Notes under the pieces: generated by a model
The model's input: the letters and a program-made list of their open reading frames with translations, nothing else
Databases searched by the model: none
What the model was told of the DNA's origin: nothing
DNA from: Xylaria sp. FL1777
Taxonomy: Eukaryota > Ascomycota > Sordariomycetes > Xylariales > Xylariaceae
Length of the DNA stretch: 64,000 nucleotides
Assembly (NCBI GenBank): GCA_022578965.1
Contig: MU400584.1
Location: 1 to 64,000, forward strand
Reading direction: 5' to 3'
Program-made: the position numbers and the translations under genes
Part shown: in pieces, positions 46,258 through 56,977 of the stretch
How the letters are laid out: the number at the start of each line of letters is the position of its first letter
Position numbering within the stretch: the stretch's first letter is position 1

Positions 46258-47656
46258 TCATCTTCCAATGTGCGGCAGGAAACCCGACCAGTTCACAGTC
46301 TGGTACGCGCTCGCGGGCAAGGAGCGGAAGGCGATGAACACCTCGACGAAGAGCAACACCCGTGCGGTAGTATACAAAGCGTAGGTGACGTCCGAGATGC
46401 GCCGCAGGAGATAGCGCCGGATCCACGTGGGATCCTGGACGTTCGTCTTCCTCACCCACACCCACAGCAACGTGAACTCGAAGTCGAACCACGGCTCCGT
46501 CGAGATGACGGGGATCACGCCGCCCGTGAACATGAAGAAGAGGAGTATCAGACTGGCCACGCGCCAGATGATGGACTCGGCCCGCGTGGGGAACGAGAAT
46601 GACCACCCGGCTACGTGCACCGCTGCGTGGACGGTCGAGACAACCCACACGATGAGGGACTGCCGGCCGTTGGGCGGTGCGACGAAGTCGTCTGGGATGC
46701 GCTGGATTGGTCGTTTCTGGAGCCCGCCGAAGTGTCGAAAGGGCGATGCCCGCTCCCAGCGTTCACGGAATGGCTTCTCGACGAAGTCCAGGGGGGTGTC
46801 GACCCAGGGCTGCTCTGCCGATTTCCCCGCCGCGAGCAGGATCTCGGCGATCGGCTTCTCCATGACGATGGTCGTGGTATGCTCGACGTCCTTCGGCTTG
46901 TTCGCCAGAAAGAACGACGTGGCTAGCGTCGGCACTGCGAAGGCGACGGCGAAGAGTTCTAGCGGCGTTATGGCCAGGCCCTGCACGGCGCGGGCGATCG
47001 TCTGCGCTAGTAGCCACGCCGCCTGGGTCAGGGCGACGATCTTGGCGAATCTGTCGGCCTTGCTGCGGTCCCAGATGTCCTCTCGCGTGATCCGCGGGAA
47101 CTCGATCAGCCCCTTCGAGTAGAGGTAGTGCACGGATTTGGCGTTGATCGGGAAAGCTGGGCAGTCTGGCGCCTCGAGGAAGAATCCCCCGGAATTGGCG
47201 TAGAATGCACTGCGAGAGAGGAGGAGAGTTAGGTTCACGTCTTCAAAGACTCTGCTGAGCTAGTGAAGAGGATCGGATGATGTCCTGGAAGGCGAGGCGC
47301 TTCACTTACTGGACCATAGTCCAATCTTCCACGCCCAGCTCCCGCATATCAGCAACTGACGCGCGAGCGGCATTCCATTGAGACACGGCGAATAACGTCA
47401 GCATCTCAGGGGAGGATACGCCTAGAATGGCCCAGATGATCTTGGAGCGCACCATGCGCCAGTAGCTGTCTGATCGGCTGGGGATGTTGGGATGCAACAC
47501 GGTCCAAACAGAAACAGCGAAAACGATAAAACTGGCGTACAGGATGTCGATCGTCCCTCGTTGATTTGGAGCTGACACCCATCCCAAGCGAACCTCGTCC
47601 TTCGGTATAGTCGCCGATGCCCAATTACTACCAGTCGAGGAGTTCGAGGATATCAT
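46258..47656 (-). CDS. Fungal multi-pass membrane protein of unknown function
   Basis: The minus-strand exons are 47656-47310 and 47209-46258, about 432 residues. It belongs to a family widespread in filamentous ascomycetes, recognised by NQRGTIDILYASFIVFAVSV then WTVLHPNIPS near the N-terminus, SKIIWAILGVSSPEMLTLFA, and HAFYANSGGFFLEA across the splice. Several further hydrophobic segments follow (LAITPLELFAVAFAVPTLAT, VASLILLFFMFTGGVIPVIS, RVLLFVEVFIAFRSLP). No enzymatic motif is visible. Overlapping plus-strand frames are GC-rich shadows. Confidence 0.82.
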
Positions 47657-48466
47657 GGGGTTACCTACTCAACACCGAACTATATAGACTACAACTGAAA
47701 CAAGAAAGCTAAGGAATGGGGTGAGTTGCGTCAACGGACATGGTGCCAGGAGTCTCTTGGATCCGTTGACCATAGTTTATGCAGAATCTTCTACTGTTAT
47801 AGGTGGAATCAAAAGGGGGCACGAGGCTGCAGATGAATTGAAGCTGCTCACATATTTTCGGGCCGGTCTGCCCTGGTTATGCAGGAACTGGTCTGATGCC
47901 AATAATAACTTTGACACTGCAAGCAAGTAAGCTAGTCAGACATGTCATTTATCTTGTAACATAATACGACTGTCGCGACGAATAGATAGCGTGCTTAGAC
48001 TGTGCGAGCAATATTGCAACGCTATGGGACGGATTCCTGAAAAGCATCATGCATTCTTGTGGCGGCAGAGATAACAAGCTATTATGGTATGTATGACTGA
48101 CTGTATCACTGTATATGTATATTTATATATTAAGCGGTTCCTGTAACTGCACCTCTGGCGTTATTTTGTATTACAGGACGCATTTTGAGACGTAAAGGGG
48201 TTGGCTAGATCGCGTGTACATGTGTGTTTAATCCTGTGTGTATGCATCTTTTTGTCTATTTTCAGATTTTTGGGGGCCACAACATCGCTACCGTCAGGTG
48301 ATACAAAAGGCATGCTCTCCCAATTCCTACCTGCATACTTGCTCTATTGTGGTACTCGAATTTCCAGGCGCCCCTTAACAGACCCGAATCACCTACAAGA
48401 CCCGGTTGTCTTTAGATAGCAGAGTCGTGCCAGTGCAGTCGTCTGCATACCTGCCTGACCAATTAT
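47657..48466. promoter_or_regulatory. Divergent intergenic upstream of the squalene epoxidase gene
   Basis: About 810 bp. A short frame at 47721-47930 is not protein-like. TATATGTATATTTATATATTA lies near 48112-48132. No gene. Confidence 0.4.
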
Positions 48467-50020
48467 ATGATGACTTCCCCTCACGCGGCACATGCCATCT
48501 ACGACGTCCTCATCGTAGGCGCCGGCGTAGCCGGCACCGTCATGGCCATCACACTCGCGCGACAGGGCCGCCAGGTACTTCTCTTAGAGCGCGATTTACG
48601 CGAACCTGACCGCATTGTCGGCGAGCTGTTACAGCCGGGTGGCGTGGCTGCACTTCACCGGCTTGGTCTTGGGGAGTGTCTCGACGAGATCGATGCGCTG
48701 CCCCTAAGAGGATATCGATTGTACTACTTTGGAGAAGAAACAACATTTTGGTATCCACCGGCAGCAAGGTATTCCGTGTGGGGATCCGAGAAGACCACTA
48801 CTGTTACTGGGAGAGACAAGCAGCATGAAGACAATCTCCATGGTTTGAAGCATGAGGGTCGGGGTTTTCGAAATGGGCGGCTGGTGAGCAGACTGCGCGG
48901 AATGGCATTTGCGGAAGAGAACGTCAGAATCATTGAGGCTAGTGCGAAGCAGTTTCTATGGTCTGAAGATCGCCAGACAGTTGTCGGAGTCACATCTCGA
49001 TCTCGAACAGCAGAAGCAACCCAAATAGATCACCACTTCGCGCATCTCACGGTGATTTCTGACGGGCAAGCTTCTACTTTCCGGTCAATGCTGACAGACA
49101 AGAAGCCCATCACGCGATCAAGATTCTACGCCCTGAAGCTCAATACGGATCTTGGAAGTGACGGGCTGAGCCTTGGGGTCATTGGCATGGGGTGGCCAAC
49201 GGGTACCTATCAGATCGGCCCTAAAGAAACACGGATCCTCATAGACGTCCCCGAGGGAACTGGTAAGCCGAGCGAAGATGGCATGATAGGGCACATACGT
49301 ACCGATGTGATCCCGACACTCCCGTCAAGACTGCACTCGGCAGCTGATAAGGCCTTGACCGAAGATAGACTGAGATCGATGCCTAATTCCTGGCTTCCAC
49401 CATGTCAAATCCGGAAACGGGGAGTCGTGCTGCTAGGGGACGCATATAATATTCGGCACCCCGTCTCGGGGTCTGGCATGACGGTCGCTCTGAACGATGC
49501 GGTGGTTCTAAGTGAGCTCCTGCATCCGGCCCATGTCCCCTCGCTGAAAGACTACACGGCTGTGAAAAGGCAGGTGTCGGAATTCAGGCACCGTCGGAAG
49601 TCGTACAGTCTGGTCTTGAACATCTTGGCACAAGTGATGTACCTCCTCGTTACTGCCGATGGTACGTGCATCACATCACATCTCATAAGCACAGGTATCA
49701 CAGGCATCACAGGTATCCAACTGACGTAATCTCTAGACGACTACTGGCGCATCTTTCAAAGAGGATTCGTGGCCTATGCCTGCAGTGATGAAGGACGCAC
49801 GGAGGAGCTGGCGGCCTTGATGGGCGGCCTTCTACCGAGCCCCCTACGACTGTTCTATCACCTTGCTGCCGTTGCGATGTTTAGCATAAGGCTTCATATG
49901 CGGAAGCAGTACATGATGTCACCATGGGGCGTCCCAACGGCTGTCATCCAATGTCTGGTGGCCTGCGTAAAAGTCGCCCTCGTGTCGTTGCCATACGTGC
50001 TGCAGGAGGCATTGGCATAG
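48467..50020 (+). CDS. ERG1: Squalene monooxygenase (epoxidase), divergent
   Basis: Exons are 48467-49661 and 49737-50020, giving 492 residues. The FAD dinucleotide motif is VLIVGAGVAGTVMAITLARQ (Gly18, Gly20, Gly23), followed by LLLERDLREPDRIVGELLQP, a strong squalene epoxidase signature. The second FAD motif reads GDAYNIRHPVSGSGMTVALN, whereas typical fungal Erg1 has GDA(L/W)NMRHPLTGGGMTV. A C-terminal hydrophobic segment (CVKVALVSLPYVL) is the ER anchor region. The enzyme converts squalene to 2,3-oxidosqualene on the ER. The altered motif suggests a paralogue, perhaps for triterpenoid metabolism or allylamine tolerance, rather than the only copy. Confidence 0.9.
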
Positions 50021-50610
50021 CTGCATGATGTTGTGTGAGAGTCTTTGGAAGTGGAAAATGGTAGGTAGGTAGTGCTAACAGGAGCACGACATGCCTATTT
50101 GTACCTAGGTAGCTTATATGCTCCCATATATTCAGAAGGCATAGGCATGTACCTACCCCTGTACGCATCCTTGACCCACCAGTCTAGTGCAGGTAGACAC
50201 ACTAAATTAGGTATGCGTAGGTAGACTCCACTACAGGGATTACAGGGATTAGCACGCACCATATCTGCAGGGTTAGTGGGTTTTAGCGGGTGTTAGCGGG
50301 TGTTAGCGGTAATTGGGAGCCATGGCTCAGCCTTGTAAGACAGTTAAGGCCACGACACGGCTTGTTGTTTGCTTGCTTGCCTGCTTGCGACGACGACCTC
50401 GTCATCTTTTTTTCGGTCGAACAACCCCACCAAAATACTACTATTGTTCAGCATGTGAGGTCCTTCTCTACGTCCTTTTCCCTTTTCTTTTCTCTACTTC
50501 TACGTATTTCTCCTCTATTGCCCAAGGAGAGTAGTAGTCAGTCCGCCCTTTACGATTCGTCCTCCCTCGTCCTCCTCCCTCCTCCTCCTCCCTCCAGCGA
50601 TACGACGACG
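50021..50610. promoter_or_regulatory. Promoter region of ALG7, with TTAGCGGGTG repeats
   Basis: About 590 bp. There is a short tandem TTAGCGGGTG (about three copies, 50283-50308), GTAGGTAGGTAG near 50060 and a long CT-rich leader (50460-50595) directly before the starts, typical of a strongly transcribed fungal gene. Confidence 0.5.
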
Positions 50611-50643
50611 ATGCGCAACCCTCCAACATGGCCAACCACGTAG
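50611..50643 (+). promoter_or_regulatory. Upstream ORF overlapping the ALG7 start
   Basis: A ten-codon frame (MRNPPTWPTT then stop) begins at an ATG with A at position -3 and overlaps the ALG7 ATG at 50628 in another frame. If the transcript includes it, ribosomes would reach ALG7 only by leaky scanning. Confidence 0.5.
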
Positions 50644-52150
50644 CGTCAACGGCGCTCTCGCGCACAGAGACCATCAATCTCGGCGCCCTGGCCCTGGTTT
50701 GCGTCGCCATCCTGGTTAGAACCTTGGAGGGCGATGGCGAGCCCTTGATAGCCTCCCTCGCCCTCAGCGGCCTTGCCTTCGCGGCCACCTACGCCACCAT
50801 CCGATGGCTCGGTCCGACCTTCATCAAGGCTGGTCTCAAGGGTCGCGACCTGTCCAAGGTCAACAACAGCCACGACCTGCCCGAGTGCATGGGCGCCGTC
50901 TGCGCCATTGTCTATCTTCTGATCATCATCGTCTTCATACCCTTCCCCTTCTATAAGGATATCGTGGTCGCTACTAGTGGTGGTGGAAACCGGGATGTTG
51001 TCATGAATGTCGAGTTTGTCGAGAAGGGGAGACTGCTACATAAGTTCCCGCATAGTAAGGTATGAATAAACTGTGACTCTCTCCCTCTCTTTTCTTTCCT
51101 TTTTTTTTAAAAAAAAAAGTCTTCTTTTCATATCCCCTCCGCGACTGACAACCAAGAATCTTGCAGCTGGCGTCCTTTCTTTCAGCAATCATCTCTCTCC
51201 AGAGCATCACCCTTCTCGGCATAGGCGATGACCTCTTCGACATCCGTTGGCGACACAAATTCTTCATCCCAGCCTTTGCCTCCATCCCGCTGCTTATAAT
51301 CTACTTCGTCGACTTCGGCGTCACCTCCATCGTTCTACCCACCTTCCTCCAGCCATACGTCGGCCGCGAATTGTTCGATCTTGGCATACTCTACTACGCC
51401 TACATGGCAGCCTTCTGCATATTTAGTCCCAATAGTATTAATATTCTAGCTGGTATAAACGGTATCGAAGTCACCCAGAGCATCGTCATTGCGCTTTTGT
51501 TGGTCTTCAATGACGCTCTTTACCTATTCACGCCTTATCCCCATCCCGCCACAGACTCGCACTTATTCTCGCTTTTCTTCCTCCTGCCTTTCCTGGGTGT
51601 GAGCTTTGCCCTACTCTACCATAACTGGTATCCAGCACGAGTCTTCGTGGGAGATACTTACTGTTACTTTGCTGGCATGGTCTTCGTTGTCGTCAGCATC
51701 CTCGGCCACTTCTCCAAAACATTGATTCTCCTCCTGATCCCTCAAATATTCAACTTTGTCTACAGTGTGCCTCAGCTTTTCGGTTTGGTGCCATGCCCAC
51801 GTCACCGACTACCGCATTTCAATGCTCGAACGGGATTACTAGAGCCCAGCGTTACCAAGTGGCAGAAGGAAAAACAGCCACATCCCATAATTGCCAAGGT
51901 CTTGCACCTGCTAGCTCAATTTAAGCTCTTGCGGCTCAAGCAAGATGAAAATGGTCTAATTGAAGAGACGAGTAACTTCACTATCCTGAATCTATGGCTG
52001 GTTTGGCGGGGTCCAATGAGGGAAGATACATTGGCTATAGAGATCACCGTCATGCAGACACTAGTAGGGTTATTTGGTCTATTTGTGAGACATCGACTCG
52101 CTCTGCTAATCTTCCGAGAAGACAACCTGAGCATCCGCAGCGCCGTTTAG
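50628..52150 (+). CDS. ALG7: UDP-GlcNAc:dolichyl-phosphate GlcNAc-1-phosphotransferase
   Basis: Exons are 50628-51059 and 51167-52150, giving 471 residues. Alg7 makes GlcNAc-PP-dolichol, the first step of N-glycan precursor assembly in the ER, and is the tunicamycin target. The family motifs are FIKAGLKGRDLSKVNNSHDL with PECMGAV, the catalytic loop LLGIGDDLFDIRWRHKFFIP, NSINILAGINGIEVTQSIVI, and RVFVGDTYCYFAGMVF. About ten hydrophobic helices can be traced. The C-terminal NFTILNLWLVWRGPMRED is typical. The intron contains a poly-T/poly-A run. Confidence 0.95.
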
Positions 52151-52296
52151 AATGAACGCTGCATATCAGATACCCCTTGTGTTAAATAGCACAATTTCAT
52201 AGACATACGCTAACAAAGAAACGCAAGAACTAGATCCTCATGATCTACAGCTCCAAAAATTCAAGCGAAGATTTCCCAAACATATGAATGTTTGAT

Positions 52297-53257
52297 CTAT
52301 TCTTGCACTTGTGATTTCTCGTCTTGGCCGAGAATACGATGCGACTTAAGGAAATCCTGCAGCGGTAGGTGTCGCTTCCCCCAAGCCTTGAAGCACGTAT
52401 CGACGTCTGGCACGAGATCGACAGCGCGCTTGTCGTCGCTACCAAGTTCAATCTGGCCAACCATACTGCAGGTAGTCCTTGGATCGTCGACCTTCGATAG
52501 TAAAAACACGAGGTGAGCTGGTAAGTACTTGTTTTCAGGGTCGGCGTACACATCGTGAACGATGGTCTCTGCCAAGTTGCATACCTTCTATATGTTGAAT
52601 TCTGGTCAGCAAACTACCATCTATAGTATTAAAAGTATCGACAGTTCCGGGAGATGTGACGGGACGTAACAAAATCAGAAACCCTCTCTCCGTATGCCAC
52701 GTCACAAAAAGGAGCATAACCATACTGACCTGATATTCAACTTGATTGCTCTTATGACATTTGATTGAGAGGACCACCATGTGCTTTTCTCCCCGTCTGG
52801 CGAGACAGATATCGGGCCTGCTGTCTAGGAAATCGTCCATCTTCAGACCAGCCTTCGACGCATTGTACACGGAACGCGCCAGGCCCGCGACGAAACTGGT
52901 GAGCTTCTCCGACATCGAATGATGCATCTTTTTGAAGTCGTCTATGTTTGTCATCGCTCCGTTGCGGCGATCCGCGAGACGCATGGCTTCGTGCCTTTGT
53001 TGCTCGGCGGCCCATTCCGCCACCGACTGGATCCTAAAGTACTCATGAGTGCCTGGTTGAGGGTGAACGTGCTTGGCAAACTCGTCTTACCTCTCTGGGG
53101 GATTAATCACTTGGGGGTTGATTACTTGGGGGTTGATTACTTGGGGATTGATTACTTGGGGGTTGATTACGTGGGGGTTGATCACTGGTTTATCTCCATT
53201 CGTTGAAGTGTCGCTCGAATCAAGGCTCCGGCCATCTGTATACCCGCTGCTGCTCAT
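52297..53257 (-). CDS. Unknown protein with N-terminal VINPQ tandem repeats
   Basis: The minus-strand exons are 53257-53091, 53033-52730 and 52587-52297, about 253 residues. I do not recognise the family. Exon 1 begins MSSSGYTDGRSLDSSDTSTN and then encodes about six copies of the pentapeptide VINPQ from a 15-bp minisatellite. Exon 2 is helical and charged (SVAEWAAEQQRHEAMRLADR). The segment RPDICLARRGEKHMVVLSIK has the spacing of a PD-(D/E)XK nuclease core but carries SIK where E/D-X-K is expected, so it would be inactive if related. Exon 3 ends in a hydrophilic tail. All junctions are canonical and phase-consistent. Confidence 0.65.
53099..53188. repeat. 15-bp minisatellite (about 6 copies) inside a coding exon
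   Basis: The plus-strand unit is GGGTTGATTACTTGG, with point variants (GGATTAATCACTTGG, GGATTGATTACTTGG, GGGTTGATTACGTGG). On the minus strand it encodes VINPQ repeats at the N-terminus of the unknown protein. The length is a multiple of three, so copy changes keep the frame. Confidence 0.9.
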
Positions 53258-54946
53258 GGTGGAACGTTACGAGAGGCTTGGCGTCTAAGTAGCTTTTGGC
53301 AAGAAATAATGGTGTAGAGATAGATGTAAATGCTGCGTATGTTGGGGTGCACGTATGGGAATTCGAATGATGAGTGAAGAGAAATCCCTCCCCAGGCCAC
53401 GATGAGCGTGCTGCCCTTTTTATAGATATATAAGGCACGCATGTTGACGCCGTTCGTCACACCAGGCAGTAACAAACAAGGGCTTATGGCGAATGGAAAC
53501 TTTGTCCCTTGCTTCGCTCAGCCCTTGTTTGCGTACCCAGATTTACGTTGCTCTTCAACCGGCGCGTAAAGTGCTAGAAGATGACGAATTGTCTTTTCTA
53601 TAACTCCTAGTCCTTGTAAATATTGTATAATACGAGTTTCAGTATTGACCTAATTTCACACCAGCTCGAGCGGACGGTCCCTTGTTGGACTTTACCCAAT
53701 TTATACGGAGAAATCAACCCTGTAATCGAACAATCAGCATATATATACTGAATGTGCAGCCACTGAACTCTTAAAGAGTTCATGAAGCATACCCGGAAGA
53801 CCCGCAGCCCTGGGGGCTGGTCTCCATTCAAATACCTAAAGACGTAAAGACGGCGCACTAGGATAATTTCGAACCTTTCAAAGTCTCTATCTTGAACAGG
53901 AAGAAGTCCACCGGTAAGGAGGCTATTAATGATTATTCCATCCAAATTATTGTTCCCTCTTCCACTGCAATCCTTCCTGCCTCTACCCGTCCCCAATAAA
54001 GAGCAGTAGAATTGTTCTCGCCTATGAAGTCTATAAAAATAAGAACGATTTCTGATTCCCCATTCTTTTTAATCATCACGTTATTTAATGATATAAAAAA
54101 ATGAACCTAACTAACCTTATTTTAAGCAAGTCATTACTTCTATAGTTAATAGCTTAATTAATCAAAGCAGACGGGTGTTACCGCTGATTAAACTCTAGTG
54201 TTACGCCACCCCGTACCCAGGTAGTTGGTATAATATAGCAGTCCCATCTCACTTTTCCCTTTTCCTCCTCTTCTTTCCTTCTCCCTAATATTTAGGTGGG
54301 TGTAATATAAAAATCACAGGGATCGTAACACAAGTGGGCACTTGTCTACACACAAAGATTAATGATGAACAGTGGCACTCCTCTCGCTTGATCGCAGAGA
54401 ATTCCTAGCACAAGTTGCGGAATTGCCCAATCTGAGATCCTTAAGCCCTATCAGAGCTCTATCCTAGGTATGACAGGGTAAATGTAGTATGCAGGATTCC
54501 AATCCTAGATGCTAAGATCTATAGTCCCGGAGGCTCCCATTCTAATACCTCGACATTTGTGTGTAAAACGTAGATATATTCTATAAGAAGTATGTAAATC
54601 TACCAAATGAACAACTACCTCAGCTAAGGACCTAGCTATATACGATTTATATAGCATGAACCATAGGTAGTTATAAATTTGTCTCCACGCGTTATCTGCA
54701 TCCGCACTTATGAATGTAGGCTTTTAAGTCATAGTCTCCATTATCCCTACATCATATCCCCAGTACCCTTTGTAGCAATGAAGGTCTCCTCTCAGCCCCT
54801 AATGGCGAATCTCAACGAGTACGGGTTTGAAACTCCGGGCTTTGAGGAAGCTTGCAGTCTTCAATCGCATTTTGGGTGCCGTTTTGAGTCGTATTTGAGT
54901 GGCGCTTTGAGTTGTATTTTGGGTATTGTTTTCAGTCCCTTGCTCA
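53258..54946. other. Gene-poor intergenic region
   Basis: About 1.7 kb. It contains an 11-bp inverted pair AAACAAGGGCT/AGCCCTTGTTT near 53472-53530, AT-rich text at 54030-54180 and a possible LTR-like fragment near 54177-54331 (see rejected items). An open minus-strand frame at 53607-53996 has no family match. No gene is called. Confidence 0.4.
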
Positions 54947-55606
54947 TTATTCTGGTTCTGGGCTGCCAACGGGTGCCAATGGCTGCCCAGAATCATTTGT
55001 TTTCCCACGCTGTTTGTTCAGTGTTTGCTTGTAGGCGTTTTCAACTTCATCATCGGGCGTCCCAGTCCCGTCCGGTAGTTGGATCCAACCCAAGTCTAGA
55101 CCGGTGGAACGAGGGAAGCGGGCAAGAAATCGGAAGAGGTCGAGCTGTCCGGGACCCCCCGGCTCCGTTTTAAAAGCTCTTTCAACAACGTTCGTGCCCC
55201 CTATTTCACGGAGACGCCAACACATGCGGAAAGCCATTGGGAGCTCCGGTGCGTTCCTCTGGATCATTTTTGAAAGGAAATCCTCCGTGATTGTGAACAT
55301 ATGGTTGCTCTTGAAGGGTATGACAGGGCGGTAGATCCATATGTCAACCCTCGCCTCCTCTGAATCATTCCTTAGACGGGCATGGATATCGTTTTCAACC
55401 TGAAATCTAAGGTCGTAAAGCATCTCTAACAGACGCATCAAGAAGGCCTCCAGAACCGGAGTGTCTTGCACATGGCCATGAATGCACTGACGGATATTAT
55501 TGAGCTTTTCCAATGCAAGAAATGTCGATAGACTTGGCAGTGGGTTTTGGGGGGCTTGGTCTTGGTTATACCAGTTAGGATGTATTTCGTGCTGCGCCGA
55601 ATCCAT
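54947..55606 (-). CDS. Hypothetical protein, 219 residues
   Basis: A single open exon starting MDSAQHEIHPNWYNQDQAPQ. The middle looks like real protein: LEAFLMRLLEMLYDLRFQVE, EARVDIWIYRPVIPFKSNHM and FRMCWRLREIGGTNVVERAF. The C-terminal 45 residues are polar and low complexity. No family is recognised, and no signal peptide or membrane segment is seen. Directly downstream (54840-54950) the DNA is an imperfect repeat of TTTTGGGT/TTTGAGT words, which may have altered the 3' end. Confidence 0.5.
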   Translation of the reverse strand: MDSAQHEIHPNWYNQDQAPQNPLPSLSTFLALEKLNNIRQCIHGHVQDTPVLEAFLMRLLEMLYDLRFQVENDIHARLRNDSEEARVDIWIYRPVIPFKSNHMFTITEDFLSKMIQRNAPELPMAFRMCWRLREIGGTNVVERAFKTEPGGPGQLDLFRFLARFPRSTGLDLGWIQLPDGTGTPDDEVENAYKQTLNKQRGKTNDSGQPLAPVGSPEPE

Positions 55607-56299
55607 TTGCAAGGATGAATTTAAGATGACGATATTTCAGGTTTTAAAAATTGGAGTAATTTCGGTGAGGATTGAAGCGGTTGCAGCGATGGTGATGAAG
55701 AACTGAGGCTCGAGAGGGAGCCAGAAAAGGAGGCTTCATCAATTTAAGCAGTCACCACTTCCGATTGTTGACTTAAATCATCGGCACTTGAACTGGGTGT
55801 AGCCAGAACTCAGTATTGAGTGCCCTAGCCAGATACGCTTTACAAGTCTATTCGTTGATTCCTCCGTACTCTATTGTGAGAGTTGGTTGGTCTGGAGGTG
55901 TATGCGTAGTCAGCGACTCAAATGTTCCTCCATGTTTCAACAACGGTGTGGATTCACATCTAAACAATCAAGTGTAGAAGACAAACCTCCGAATAGTATA
56001 GTAAAGAGAGTATAAACTCTTCTCTAATTTAAAAGTCGTAGCACGAAAACCTAAGGTCGTCAGCATTAGCCGCGCCAACCACCACTGCTAAATAGGGCTG
56101 ACCTTGCACCAGTACTCTCGAAGCAAGTCAATCACCGGAGTCGGTTCATGGATCAAGGAGAGGTATTTGATTTCAAGTAGACAATAAATCTATTGCATTT
56201 TCCCTTACCGAAGTAGCAGTACACTGGATAAACCAGCACCAGTCACTCAAACCCAATCCCTTTGATCCGACGTCGCGCATAACGGCGCCTCTATCTCCC
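55607..56299. other. Intergenic
   Basis: About 690 bp, nothing recognised beyond promoter space for the minus-strand gene at 54947-55606. Confidence 0.35.
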
Positions 56300-56977
56300 T
56301 TAAGAAGCAACTGCATCCGATGTTGGGATTAGGGTGAAATTATAGGGTGGCCGTTCACGCGCCCAGTCGGTCACAGCGATAGCTGTGTAGTTTCTGATTT
56401 GGTCTCTGTTCGAACGATCATCAGCTGAAAAATGTACTACCGCTCCCTTCCTTGGTAACCCCTTGCCTTGGAGATTAAAGATTTTCCACGTACACACTTA
56501 AAAACACATAGCTTATAGCGATATGTGCCTGCGTATTATCCGCGCCAGGCACGATTCTCGCTGACACAGAGGAATCAGATTCACTGGTTTCTGAGTCTAT
56601 AGCGCATTCGCTATAGTCCGAGGATAACGGGAACCCAGCTCCAGATCCTGAACAGACCGCTCCAAAAGCCGGGATGTAAGAATCCGATGCGAGGGATCCG
56701 TAGACGGAACCGGAAACGGTGAACGCTAGTAACCCTTTAGTGACTTGTCATTATAGCTTCCTCCGAATGACATGCTGTCAACGTCACAATTAAAGGGTTC
56801 AAGAGAAGGTTAAGCCGTACTATACCAACTAGTCGTTGGCTCTGCCGGATTACCGTGAGAAAGTCCGGCTTGCCACTGTGTAACATCCAAGATGTAGTCG
56901 CTAACATCTTTTATGACAACGCCCCCATGGGCAGCCGAAGCTGCGATTAAGAGAAGCGAAACCGTGTTGAAGCGCAT
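56300..56977 (-). pseudogene. Small secreted protein gene with an apparent one-base frameshift
   Basis: Minus-strand exon 1 (56977-56854) encodes a signal peptide, MRFNTVSLLLIAASAAHG, then VVIKDVSDYILDVTQWQAG. A GTAATC donor and the TACTAG acceptor before 56725 join it to FTVSGSVYGSLASDSYIPAF. The exon continues through PLSSDYSECAI and VPGADNTQAHIAISYVF. Near 56498 the frame shifts by one base and then continues coherently as CTWKIFNLQGKGLPRKGAVV to a stop at 56300. Full length would be about 182 residues with several cysteines, like fungal secreted or effector-like proteins. The family is not recognised. The shift may be decay or an assembly error. Confidence 0.45.

Noticed and set aside
46427..47122. 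231-codon plus-strand frame opposite the unknown membrane protein
   Set aside because: The minus-strand frame has membrane segments and family motifs; the plus-strand frame is compositional shadow.
50283..50308. TTAGCGGGTG tandem words resembling telomere repeats
   Set aside because: The unit is not TTAGGG, only about three copies exist, and it lies in an ordinary promoter region. A short tandem duplication is the simpler reading.
53472..53530. 11-bp inverted repeat AAACAAGGGCT/AGCCCTTGTTT
   Set aside because: Too short and without target duplication or related copies to call a transposon, and rho-independent terminators are not expected in a eukaryote.
53607..53996. 129-codon minus-strand open frame with a protein-like middle (LLPVQDRDFERFEIILVRRL)
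   Set aside because: It is suggestive but ends in low-complexity AT-rich text, has no credible start or splice sites and matches no family I know. It may be a relic; not strong enough to call.
54177..54331. Possible short LTR (TGTTAC...GTAACA edges)
   Set aside because: The six-base inverted edges can arise by chance, no target duplication is present, and no second copy exists in the window.
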